Of a stretch of 64,000 nucleotides of DNA, positions 53,762 through 61,929 are shown in pieces. Source of the DNA: Anaerovibrio sp. RM50 (GTDB lineage: Bacteria > Bacillota > Negativicutes > Selenomonadales > Selenomonadaceae). Each line of letters starts with the position of its first letter. Positions within the stretch are counted from its first letter, which is position 1. The notes below the pieces were generated by a model that made no database searches, had not been told where the DNA came from, and worked only from the letters and a program-made list of their open reading frames with translations. The translations under genes and the position numbers were made by a program. Where the stretch lies: the NCBI RefSeq assembly GCF_000622005.1, contig NZ_JHWV01000005.1, positions 124,001-188,000 of the forward strand, read 5' to 3'.

Positions 53762-55126
53762 ATGGATGAGAAAAAAAAAGATGATGAAATTGAGTTTGAT
53801 TTGGGAAGATATTTTGGAATACTGTGGGATAGAAAGAAAATAGCAGGTGGAATAATAGTTGTTTGTAGTCTTGTGGCTATGATATATTCACTTATTATCC
53901 CTCCTACTTTTGAGTCAACTACATTAGTACAGACTAAAAGTTCCAATAAAATAGATTTATCTGGTTCATCCGCGGCTATGGCTTTATTGGGAATGAACGG
54001 AGGCTCAGCGTCTACTAATGACTATATGGAAATGATGAAATCTCGTACTGTATTGGAGCCAATTATGGACATTGTTTTTGAGGATCTTTCGGAAAAAGAC
54101 AGAGACAAGATGACAGCTCATGGCTTTGCCGAAGGGAGATTGACCATTAAAAATGTAAAGGGAACTAGTCTTATAAATGTTACCGCCAAAGGCAAAAGTC
54201 CTGAAGAAGCCCAGATGATAGCTGATAGTGTTGTGGAGAATTTTTTGAAAATGATGACTACCATGAACCAAAATAGTCAATCATATATGGTAAAGTTTTT
54301 AAACGAAAGAATAGATACGACCAAGCAGGAATCCGAGGACGCTTCCAATAAGCTGGAGCAGTATAGTAGAGAGCATAAGGTATATGAACCAGATTCTCAG
54401 ACTTTAGCGATGCTTGATAGAACAGCAGTCTATGATAAGGCACTGAGTGATTTTGTTGTAGACCAAAAGGCAGCTAGTGCCAAGTTGGAGGCAGTTAATA
54501 TCGAGCTTGGTAAACAAAATGCTAAAATAGAAACATATAATATTGCTGAGGATAGTGTAGTTGGGCAATTAAGAGATCAAATTGCCCAGCAGGAAGTTGA
54601 AATTGTTAAACTTGAACAGAAATACACGGAAGAACACCCTGAGTTGAAAAATGCGAGAGAGCAATTAACAGCTTTAAAGACACAGCTTTCTCAGACGGTT
54701 TCTGTAGCAGTAGCTAGTGGTGTGGCTACATTAAATCCAACTCAGTCAAGTTTAATAAAGGATCAGGTTCAAGCACAGGTGGATATGGATGTAGCCAGAG
54801 CTAGTGAAATGGCTGTGCGGTCTCAAATGGCAGAAGTCGATGATGATATGGCGCAGCTGTCAGAAGATGCTTTGGAATATTTTAAATTGAAGCGTGATGC
54901 TGACATAAAGGAAGATGTTTATGTTGCTTTAGTAAAGCAGAGTGAACAGTCTCGTATACAGGCTACAATGGAAAGTATGGATATTCAAGTAATAGATAAG
55001 GCAAATCTGCCAAAAGAGAAGAGTGCTCCGAGAAGAACACTTATTACTTTTGTCGGTATGGCTTTAGGTTTGATGATCTATCTGGTATATGGCTTTTGGC
55101 TATACAGGAAAGAAAGAGTAGTTTAA
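53762..55126 (+). CDS. Wzz-family chain-length / polysaccharide co-polymerase
   Basis: A 454-residue inner-membrane protein: an N-terminal Wzz domain with the first helix near 29-48 (AGGIIVVCSLVAMIYSLIIP), a long periplasmic coiled-coil region (about 170-390) including EQKYTEEHPELKNAREQL, and a second helix near 427-445 after a proline-rich PKEKSAPRR segment. It has no C-terminal tyrosine kinase domain. It sets chain length or links polymerisation to export, with the Wza-like protein just upstream. Confidence 0.87.
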   Translation: MDEKKKDDEIEFDLGRYFGILWDRKKIAGGIIVVCSLVAMIYSLIIPPTFESTTLVQTKSSNKIDLSGSSAAMALLGMNGGSASTNDYMEMMKSRTVLEPIMDIVFEDLSEKDRDKMTAHGFAEGRLTIKNVKGTSLINVTAKGKSPEEAQMIADSVVENFLKMMTTMNQNSQSYMVKFLNERIDTTKQESEDASNKLEQYSREHKVYEPDSQTLAMLDRTAVYDKALSDFVVDQKAASAKLEAVNIELGKQNAKIETYNIAEDSVVGQLRDQIAQQEVEIVKLEQKYTEEHPELKNAREQLTALKTQLSQTVSVAVASGVATLNPTQSSLIKDQVQAQVDMDVARASEMAVRSQMAEVDDDMAQLSEDALEYFKLKRDADIKEDVYVALVKQSEQSRIQATMESMDIQVIDKANLPKEKSAPRRTLITFVGMALGLMIYLVYGFWLYRKERVV

Positions 55127-55190
55127 TTTTATTCCAAGCTGTTTTATAAAAAATAGTTTATGTTAGAATCGCTTGGGAAAAGTAGTAAGC

Positions 55191-55556
55191 ATGAAGGTTG
55201 TAATTATGGCAGCAAAGGGATGTACTAGAATTTTCTGCTTTGTTTCACGGATATTGCTAAAATTTTTTATGCCAATAGATGGTGCTCTCGTATTAGAAAG
55301 AGAAATTATTTCACTCCGAATACAGTGATTTACCGATATTACTCTTATCTATGGACTCTATTAATGTCCATAACATCTAGAAAAAGTGTTTGCGGGAGAA
55401 GTTCCAGAGTTTAAATGTGACTGTGAATGTCGAAAAAAAGAAGCCTGGAATCATACTAAAAGTTGCACAGTAGATTAATATTGATCTACGTTATAGTTGG
55501 ATAATTTGTGATAGTGATAATGATGTTAGTGCAGGTGAAGGCTGCTGATGTAAGTA
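55191..55556 (+). pseudogene. Decayed hddC-gmhB fusion (heptose 1-phosphate guanylyltransferase plus 7-phosphatase)
   Basis: From ATG 55191 one frame reads MKVVIMAAKGCTRI..., MPIDGALVLEREIISLRIQ, stop, FTDITLIYG, which follows the nucleotidyltransferase pattern MKxVIMAGGKGTRI ... PIDGxPVLEREIxSLRxQGFTDI; the glycine codon before FTDI is now TGA. Next in the same frame CP-stop-HLEKVFAGEVPEF and CDCECRKKEAW match the zinc loop of GmhB, and INIDLRYSWIICDSDNDVSAGEGC matches its ...NIDLxxSWxxGDSxxDVxAG block. Several stops and a large internal loss make it dead. The gap 55127-55605 is explained by this remnant. Confidence 0.8.
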
Positions 55557-55605
55557 TGTACAAATAAAAGAAGGCGGTCTGCTAGAGGCCGTGAGAGGTT
55601 TTTTA

Positions 55606-56613
55606 ATGATAATAACTAAGACACCTTTTAGAATGAGTTTTTTCGGCGGTGGAACCGATATAGAAGAATATTTTAAAGAATATGGGGGGGCGGTACTTTC
55701 TACAACATTTGATAAATATTGCTATGTGACAGTTCGCCATCTCCCAAGATTTTTTGATTGGTCAACACATCTTACATATTCTTCACAAGAATATGTAACG
55801 GATATTGATGAAGTAATGCATCCAGCCATAAGGAATGCTATGAAGATGTTAGATATGCATGAAATTAGATTAATATATGACGCAGATCTTCCAGCTCGTT
55901 CTGGTCTTGGCACTTCATCTTCGTTTGCAGTTGGTATGTTGAACGCCTTCTATGCTCTTAAAGGTAAGTATGTTGATAGAAAAAGGCTTTCTGATGAAGC
56001 TATATATCTCGAAAGACAATTGTGTAATGAGGCTGGTGGTTGGCAGGACCAAATTGCAGCAGCATTTGGTGGCATGAACAGAATAGAATTCAATAAAGAT
56101 GGAACTTACAATGTGCAGCCTATTATTATCCATCCAGAACGGAAAAAACAGTTAAATGACAACTTAATGGTGTTTTTCACGGGTTTTACCCGTTTTTCTT
56201 CTGATGTGCAAAAAGTAAATGCTATAGGGTATACAGAGAAGATAAAACAATTACAGGAAATGTATGAGCTTGTGGGTAAGGCGCAGGCTGTACTTGAAGA
56301 CAAGTATAGTAATTTAGACGATTTTGGTAGACTTCTAGATGAAACATGGAAATTAAAGAGACAAACTGGCGAAGCAATAAGTACAGACTCTATAGATGGA
56401 CTTTATAACAAAGGTTTAGAGGCTGGTGCATTAGGTGGAAAACTATTAGGAGCAGGTGGTGGAGGTTTTCTTTTGTTTTATGTTCAACCTGAAAATAAAA
56501 AGGCTGTCATGGAAGCAATGAAGAACTTATTATATGTTCCTTTTAAGTTTGAAGATGGAGGGACACGTGTAATTCACTATTCCCCGGAGATGTATGAAAA
56601 AGTAGGAGATTAA
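55606..56613 (+). CDS. hddA: D-glycero-alpha-D-manno-heptose-7-phosphate kinase
   Basis: A 335-residue GHMP-family kinase: ITKTPFRMSFFGGGTDIEEYF at the start, the ATP loop LPARSGLGTSSSFAVGML near 95-112, GGWQDQIAAAFGGMNRIEF, and GALGGKLLGAGGGGFLLFY at the C-terminus. HddA phosphorylates the alpha-1 position in the GDP-D,D-heptose route. The ATG at 55606 follows GAGAGG by 7 nt; an in-frame GTG at 55591 is less likely. Its usual partners hddC and gmhB are the decayed gene just upstream. Confidence 0.88.
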   Translation: MIITKTPFRMSFFGGGTDIEEYFKEYGGAVLSTTFDKYCYVTVRHLPRFFDWSTHLTYSSQEYVTDIDEVMHPAIRNAMKMLDMHEIRLIYDADLPARSGLGTSSSFAVGMLNAFYALKGKYVDRKRLSDEAIYLERQLCNEAGGWQDQIAAAFGGMNRIEFNKDGTYNVQPIIIHPERKKQLNDNLMVFFTGFTRFSSDVQKVNAIGYTEKIKQLQEMYELVGKAQAVLEDKYSNLDDFGRLLDETWKLKRQTGEAISTDSIDGLYNKGLEAGALGGKLLGAGGGGFLLFYVQPENKKAVMEAMKNLLYVPFKFEDGGTRVIHYSPEMYEKVGD

Positions 56614-56615
56614 CG

Positions 56616-57578
56616 ATGAATGTACTTGTAACCGGAGCAGGTGGCATGGTCGGCTCACATATGGTTGAGATTTTATATAATTGCGGCTATGCAGTAATTG
56701 GCGTATGGCATAAGAATAAAACAAATATAGAACAGGTTTCAGCCCCTATAAACTTTGTTCAATGCGATTTGCGTTATGGGTATGGTATTGAAGAACTTAT
56801 TATGGACAAACTGCCGCAAAGAATTTTTCACCTTGCGGCTCAGTCCTATCCTACGGTTTCTTGGGTTAGCCCTGCTGAAACCATAGATGTAAACATTAAT
56901 GGAACTGTAGCTGTCTTTGAGTCTATAAAGAAAGCAAGGAAATATGTGTATGCTGCGTATGATCCAATGGTGGTTGTTGCCTGTTCCTCGGCTGAATATG
57001 GCCAGACTCTGAACGAATTAAAAGATCCATTTGTTAGAGAGACAGCAGAATTGAAGCCATTACATCCTTATGGCGTGTCTAAAGTAGGACAGGATTTGCT
57101 TTCGTATCAATACTTTATGAATGATCATATACGCTGTATTCGTGCCAGAATTTTTAATTCTACAGGGACGCGTAAAGTTAACGATGTGACTTCTGATTTT
57201 ACAAAGCGCGCTATATTGGCAGAAAAAAGCGGCATATACAAGTTACGTTGTGGAAATCTGGAAACTCATCGTGCCATCATGGATCAGCGGGATCTGGTTC
57301 GAGCTTTGCTACTGTTGGCAGAAAAAGGCAAGGCAGGAGAGGCCTATAATATATCTTCTGAACATATATATAAGATGGAAGATATAGTGAAGATGATTGA
57401 AGTTGAGATTAAACATGAGTTAATAAGAGAAGTAGATAAAGCACTTATCCGACCTACGGATGAACGAATTATCGTTGGCAATGTTGATAAAATCAAACAT
57501 GACACTGGTTGGAAGCAGGAAATCAAAATGGAACAGACCATATCAGATATGCTGAATTACTGGCGTGGTCATATATAG
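56616..57578 (+). CDS. Sugar-nucleotide SDR (GDP-mannose/GDP-heptose 4,6-dehydratase-like)
   Basis: A 320-residue extended SDR: VLVTGAGGMVGSHMVEILYNCGY, FHLAAQSYPTVSWVSPAET, CSSAEYGQ and the catalytic HPYGVSKVGQDLL, then THRAIMDQRDLVRALLLLAEKGKAGEAYNISS. It fits the GDP-mannose 4,6-dehydratase/RMD group, to which GDP-heptose dehydratases such as DmhA also belong. Next to hddA it may act on GDP-heptose to give a deoxyheptose. It follows hddA by 2 nt. The substrate is inference. Confidence 0.8.
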   Translation: MNVLVTGAGGMVGSHMVEILYNCGYAVIGVWHKNKTNIEQVSAPINFVQCDLRYGYGIEELIMDKLPQRIFHLAAQSYPTVSWVSPAETIDVNINGTVAVFESIKKARKYVYAAYDPMVVVACSSAEYGQTLNELKDPFVRETAELKPLHPYGVSKVGQDLLSYQYFMNDHIRCIRARIFNSTGTRKVNDVTSDFTKRAILAEKSGIYKLRCGNLETHRAIMDQRDLVRALLLLAEKGKAGEAYNISSEHIYKMEDIVKMIEVEIKHELIREVDKALIRPTDERIIVGNVDKIKHDTGWKQEIKMEQTISDMLNYWRGHI

Positions 57579-57602
57579 ACTAAGCAAGAATAGGGAAGTA
57601 AT

Positions 57603-58364
57603 ATGTCATTAAACAGGCAACCTTTTATGAATACCTATATCGACAATGTTACAAAACAGGAAGCCATTGCCCATATAGAGTATTGCATTAAGAACCAAAT
57701 TATAGGCCAGGTAATAACACCTAATGTTGACCAGATTGTACGCATGGAGTGGGATGACAAATTTAAGAAGATTTGTGAGGATTGTGAATTACTGCTTGTG
57801 GATGGTCATCCGCTTATTTGGACGGCAAAACTATACAATAGGCCCTTCAAAGAGAAGATATGTGGATCTGACCTTGTACCAGAGCTTTGCAAGATTGCAG
57901 CTCAGAAGGGGTATTCTGTGTTTTTTTTAGGGGCTGCACCTGGCGTGGCACAACAAGCTGTAGATAATCTAAAGGAAAAATATCCTAGCCTAAATGTTGT
58001 TGGATGTTATTCCCCACCATTTGGATTTGAAAAAGATAAAGCGGAAATAGCAAATATAAATAAAATGCTCCTTGACTCGAAAGCTGATATGCTTTTTGTT
58101 GGCATGGGGGTTCCAAAGCAGGATATATTTATCCATGAGAATATGAGAAAGTATCAAATACCAATGTCGTTTTCAATTGGTGCAACGATTGATTTTATTG
58201 CTGGGGTACAAAAAAGAGCACCTAAATGGATGCAAGACATTGGTATGGAGTGGTTTTACAGGTTAATTTCAGATCCCAGACGTATGTTTAAAAGATATGT
58301 CATTGATGATAGTAAATATCTGTATTTAATATGGAAATATAGAAAAGTTGGCGGGAAATCATAA
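57603..58364 (+). CDS. WecG/TagA/CpsF-family glycosyltransferase (GT26)
   Basis: A 253-residue GT26 enzyme: NVDQIVRMEWD, LLVDGHPLIWTAKL, GSDLVPELCKIAAQKGYSVFFLGAAPGVA, FVGMGVPKQDIFI, and the C-terminal APKWMQDIGMEWFYRLISDPRRMFKRY that anchors the protein to the membrane. It adds a second sugar to a lipid-linked acceptor, as expected in this locus. The following gene begins 2 nt after its stop. Confidence 0.92.
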   Translation: MSLNRQPFMNTYIDNVTKQEAIAHIEYCIKNQIIGQVITPNVDQIVRMEWDDKFKKICEDCELLLVDGHPLIWTAKLYNRPFKEKICGSDLVPELCKIAAQKGYSVFFLGAAPGVAQQAVDNLKEKYPSLNVVGCYSPPFGFEKDKAEIANINKMLLDSKADMLFVGMGVPKQDIFIHENMRKYQIPMSFSIGATIDFIAGVQKRAPKWMQDIGMEWFYRLISDPRRMFKRYVIDDSKYLYLIWKYRKVGGKS

Positions 58365-58365
58365 A

Positions 58366-59574
58366 ATGAAAGTACATAAAAACCAAACCAATCTGGATTA
58401 TTTTATCTTTAAGTGGTTGTGGCTGATTATATTATTACCGAAGCCAGTCCAGCTGGTTGTTTTCGTAACAGTTATATATCTTTTGGTGTCGAAAAATGGC
58501 TTTAAGGTAATCTTTGACTATGCGGCTGTGGCGATGTGTATGCTTGCAATGGTTCATTCTTTTGCGATACTGTATAACATTGCGGAATTTAAGCCTGAAT
58601 TTATACGTTGTATTGGTGCGATAAATACGATGGTATTATGGCCTATAGCTGCTCTTTATGTTGCATATTATAGAGGTGCAGATATAAATATTTTCACTAT
58701 CGGAAAGTATTGTGCACGTAATTTGTACATTATGCTAATACCAGCCATTATTGCTGCAATTATGTTTTATGTTTTTCAGATGAATTCTTTTTCACTATTT
58801 GGTAGAACGTTGTTTGTAACAACATATTTAAGCGAGGAACCTACTATTAAGTTTTTTGGGTTAAATGATTTTTCCAATATAAATCTTTTTTACATAATGT
58901 TAAATTTGATGTTATCGCTACCGTATTTGTACCAAAAAAATCGAAGTTCAATTATAGGTATACTTACAATTACTTCCTTTGAGGTATTCTTAATTCATTC
59001 AAGACTAGGTATGTGTATTTTTTCGGTTTCTCTTCTGTTCGCATTTCTTGATACAATAATGAGGAAATATAAGAACATATTATTATTAATGATAGCGTTA
59101 TTCGGAATTATGATTGTTATAGTAGCTTATAAAGAATTTAATGAGTTGTTCACAAGTTCTATTGTATATGGAAATGAAGATAGTACATTATATAGAATAG
59201 ACCTTCTAACGACTAGTGTAATAAAAGCATGGGATGTATCACCTTTGTGGGGAATGGGGATCAAAGAGGTCTTTAGACCAATGGAAGATTTTATTGCCTA
59301 TTTAGGTTCGCATTCAACTTATGTGGGATTTTTCTATAAGACAGGATTTTTAGGCGCGGTATTAGGATTGTTTATATACATAAGGATGAATTATATGGTA
59401 ATTAAAGAAAGTTTCAAGAACCAAAATGTAAGAATGATGTTGTTATTTTTAATAAGTTTTATCATATTATTTGCAATAGAGGATGTTGATGGGACAAATT
59501 GGTCTATGTTTATATATTTTACGGTATTAAGTATATTATCTAATGGCGCAATGGTTAAGGAGAGAAGATATTAA
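58366..59574 (+). CDS. O-antigen polymerase/ligase-like membrane protein (Wzy)
   Basis: A 402-residue very AT-rich gene encoding about ten to eleven membrane helices with a larger outward loop around ITIGKYCAR...SHSTYVGFFYKTGFLGAVLG. The HSRLGM and GSHSTYVGFFYKTGFLG segments resemble the Wzy_C / O-antigen ligase family. Wzy proteins polymerise lipid-linked repeat units. The ATG at 58366 has GGCGGGA upstream. The role rests on topology and position in the locus. Confidence 0.78.
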   Translation: MKVHKNQTNLDYFIFKWLWLIILLPKPVQLVVFVTVIYLLVSKNGFKVIFDYAAVAMCMLAMVHSFAILYNIAEFKPEFIRCIGAINTMVLWPIAALYVAYYRGADINIFTIGKYCARNLYIMLIPAIIAAIMFYVFQMNSFSLFGRTLFVTTYLSEEPTIKFFGLNDFSNINLFYIMLNLMLSLPYLYQKNRSSIIGILTITSFEVFLIHSRLGMCIFSVSLLFAFLDTIMRKYKNILLLMIALFGIMIVIVAYKEFNELFTSSIVYGNEDSTLYRIDLLTTSVIKAWDVSPLWGMGIKEVFRPMEDFIAYLGSHSTYVGFFYKTGFLGAVLGLFIYIRMNYMVIKESFKNQNVRMMLLFLISFIILFAIEDVDGTNWSMFIYFTVLSILSNGAMVKERRY

Positions 59575-59575
59575 G

Positions 59576-60664
59576 ATGAAACCATCGATCTTGGCAATAT
59601 ATTTACCTCAATATCACCAAACAGAATATAATGATAAGTGGTGGGGGGAAGGATATACGGAGTGGACAGCTTGTAAACATGCTAAACCTTTATTTAAGGG
59701 GCATGTCCAACCTAGAATTCCGTATTCGGAATATGACTTATCGCATGTGAATGCAATCAGTAGACAGGCTAAAATGGCAAAAGAACATGGAATAGACGGC
59801 TTTGTTATATATCACTATTACTCTTGTGGCAGTAAACTTTTGGATAAACCAACTGAACTGCTTCTTAATAATGAGGATATTGATACCAATTATTGCCTTT
59901 ATTGGGCGAATGAATCTTGGGAAAGTAGATGGTATGGGCAGAAGACTGAAGTTATATGGGAACAGAAATATGGTAATGAAAACAATTGGGAAGAACATTT
60001 TCACTATTGCCTTAAATTCTTTAAAGATAAGCGTTATATAAAGGTGGATAATAAGCCGGTGTTTATAATATATAAAGATTGGAGTTTTAAGGATGTAAAC
60101 AAGTTTGTAACATATTGGAATGAGTTGGCTATTAAAAACGGCTTTGATGGTATATATTTTGTTAAAACTGTGGCAGGCGGTAATGATGATTCATTAGGGT
60201 GCTTTAATGCTGCATTTGAAAGAGAGCCTTTTTATACATTTACACATGGACTTCCAGCTTTTAGAAAATATGGTAGGTACCTACGATCGAGAGTACTAGA
60301 GTATCTAAACAAAATAATTTTAAATAAATTTAAAACTGGGGTAATTCAGTATCAACCAGATTATAAAGAAATATGTAATCTGATTTCATCGAGAAATATG
60401 CCAAATGGTGGTAGGACGATATTGGGGGCATTTACTGATTGGGATAATTCACCAAGAAGACAGTATAATTCTACGGTTTTTAGAAATGTGTCAGTGGATG
60501 CCTTTGAAAAGTGTCTTCGCAATCAATATTACAAAGCGGAAGAGCAAGAATCGCCATTTGTTATAATAAATGCATGGAATGAGTGGGGAGAAGGGAATTA
60601 TTTAGAACCTGATGAATTATATAGTGATGGTTTCTTAAAGGCTGTGAAAAATGTAAAATCATGA
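59576..60664 (+). CDS. WbsX/GH99-like polysaccharide biosynthesis protein
   Basis: A 362-residue protein of the WbsX family: AIYLPQYHQTEYNDKWWGEGYTEW at the start, YHYYSCGSKLLDKP, CLYWANESWESRWYG, KPVFIIYKDW and the C-terminal NAWNEWGEGNYLEPDE. These proteins occur in O-antigen and capsule loci and share a fold with GH99 glycosidases; whether they make, trim or modify the glycan is not settled. The start at 59576 lies 1 nt after the polymerase stop. Confidence 0.85.
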   Translation: MKPSILAIYLPQYHQTEYNDKWWGEGYTEWTACKHAKPLFKGHVQPRIPYSEYDLSHVNAISRQAKMAKEHGIDGFVIYHYYSCGSKLLDKPTELLLNNEDIDTNYCLYWANESWESRWYGQKTEVIWEQKYGNENNWEEHFHYCLKFFKDKRYIKVDNKPVFIIYKDWSFKDVNKFVTYWNELAIKNGFDGIYFVKTVAGGNDDSLGCFNAAFEREPFYTFTHGLPAFRKYGRYLRSRVLEYLNKIILNKFKTGVIQYQPDYKEICNLISSRNMPNGGRTILGAFTDWDNSPRRQYNSTVFRNVSVDAFEKCLRNQYYKAEEQESPFVIINAWNEWGEGNYLEPDELYSDGFLKAVKNVKS

Positions 60665-60722
60665 CATAATAGAGTATCGATTTGCATTAATTGTGAAATG
60701 ATGCAGGAGGAGAAGGTTTGCT

Positions 60723-61616
60723 ATGCTTGTTGTTAGTATGGGGTGTGGTTTGGGGAATCAGATGTTTGAATATGCATTTTATAAGCATTTATGTAAAAAA
60801 TATACAAGCGAGATAATTAAACTTGATATAAGACACGCATTTCCGTTTGCTCATAATGGAATTGAGCTATTTGATATTTTTGATTTATCTGGAGAAGTTG
60901 CGAGTAAGCAAGAAGTTCTGTTTTTGACGTCAGGGTATGGCCTACATGGTGTTGGGTTTGAATATAAAACTATTTTTCACAGAATAGGAGAAAAAGTAAG
61001 AAAACTTTTCTCGTTGACACCACAAACTATGAAAATTCAAGATGATTATACAGAGTATTATAATGAATTTTTTAATGTGATGCCCGGTAAATCGGTGTAC
61101 TATCTAGGTGTTTTCGCAAATTACCATTATTTTAAGGAGATACAATATGATATAAAAAATATATACAAATTTCCTACTATAGATGATCTGAAAAACAAAA
61201 GATATGCAGAAAAAATGGAAAATTGTAATTCAGTATCTATTCACGTTAGAAGAGGAGATTATGTAAGCGAAGGAGTAAAGCTTACGCCCTTATCATTTTA
61301 TAGAAAAGCTATTTTAAAGATTGAAGAAAAGGTAAAAAATGCTCATTTTTTTGTCTTCGCAGATGATGTAGAGTATGCTCGTTCGCTTTTTCCTGATAAT
61401 GATCATTATACGTTTGTAGAAGGAAATAATGGCAAGAATAGTTTTCGCGATATGCAACTTATGAGTTTATGTAAGCATAATATCACAGCAAACAGTACGT
61501 TTAGCTTTTGGGGAGCATTTTTAAATTCAAATCCTAGTAAAATAGTTATAGCGCCCAACTTGCCATATACAGGTGCAAAATATCCATTTGTATGTGATGA
61601 TTGGGTGTTGATATAG
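60723..61616 (+). CDS. Alpha-1,2-fucosyltransferase-like enzyme (GT11)
   Basis: A 297-residue GT11 enzyme: GCGLGNQMFEYAFYKHL at the N-terminus, the donor-binding HVRRGDYV near residue 174, FFVFADDVEYAR, and ITANSTFSFWGAFLNSNPSKIVIAP. GT11 enzymes move fucose from GDP-fucose to galactose. A GDP-fucose or related deoxy-sugar donor could come from the SDR upstream. AGGAGGAGAAGG lies before the ATG. Confidence 0.88.
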   Translation: MLVVSMGCGLGNQMFEYAFYKHLCKKYTSEIIKLDIRHAFPFAHNGIELFDIFDLSGEVASKQEVLFLTSGYGLHGVGFEYKTIFHRIGEKVRKLFSLTPQTMKIQDDYTEYYNEFFNVMPGKSVYYLGVFANYHYFKEIQYDIKNIYKFPTIDDLKNKRYAEKMENCNSVSIHVRRGDYVSEGVKLTPLSFYRKAILKIEEKVKNAHFFVFADDVEYARSLFPDNDHYTFVEGNNGKNSFRDMQLMSLCKHNITANSTFSFWGAFLNSNPSKIVIAPNLPYTGAKYPFVCDDWVLI

Positions 61617-61929
61617 CATCTAGAGATATACTCTTAGTTATAATTATGCCTATAATATGCAGTTATCAGTTGACACAGCCAAAGGAACTATGAAAAGATG
61701 ATAAATAATACATTCATTTGTTAATTCGTTGGTACCATTGTCCTGAAATTACCTGCAGGCTGTCTGATAGAATAACTGACATTATCTTACTACTGATAGG
61801 GTTTCCTTTTATGTTTCACCTATTAAGTGAATGGCTATATTATACAGATTGTCGATGAATTTGAATTTTGTGGGGTTAACCATATTTTTGTGAATAATCC
61901 AGGTTAAATAATGATTAAGGAGGCCTATT
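61617..61929 (+). other. 313-bp AT-rich gap without a recognised gene
   Basis: No intact frame and no clear family match were seen on either strand. Short stretches such as LSDRITDIILLLIGFPFMF could be debris of a membrane protein, but this is not supported enough to call a pseudogene. The last bases (AAGGAGG at about 61917) are the ribosome site of the ABC transporter. Confidence 0.4.

Noticed and set aside
61617-61929. Pseudogene of a membrane protein before the ABC flippase
   Set aside because: Only one short hydrophobic stretch is visible and no conserved block of a known family could be matched.
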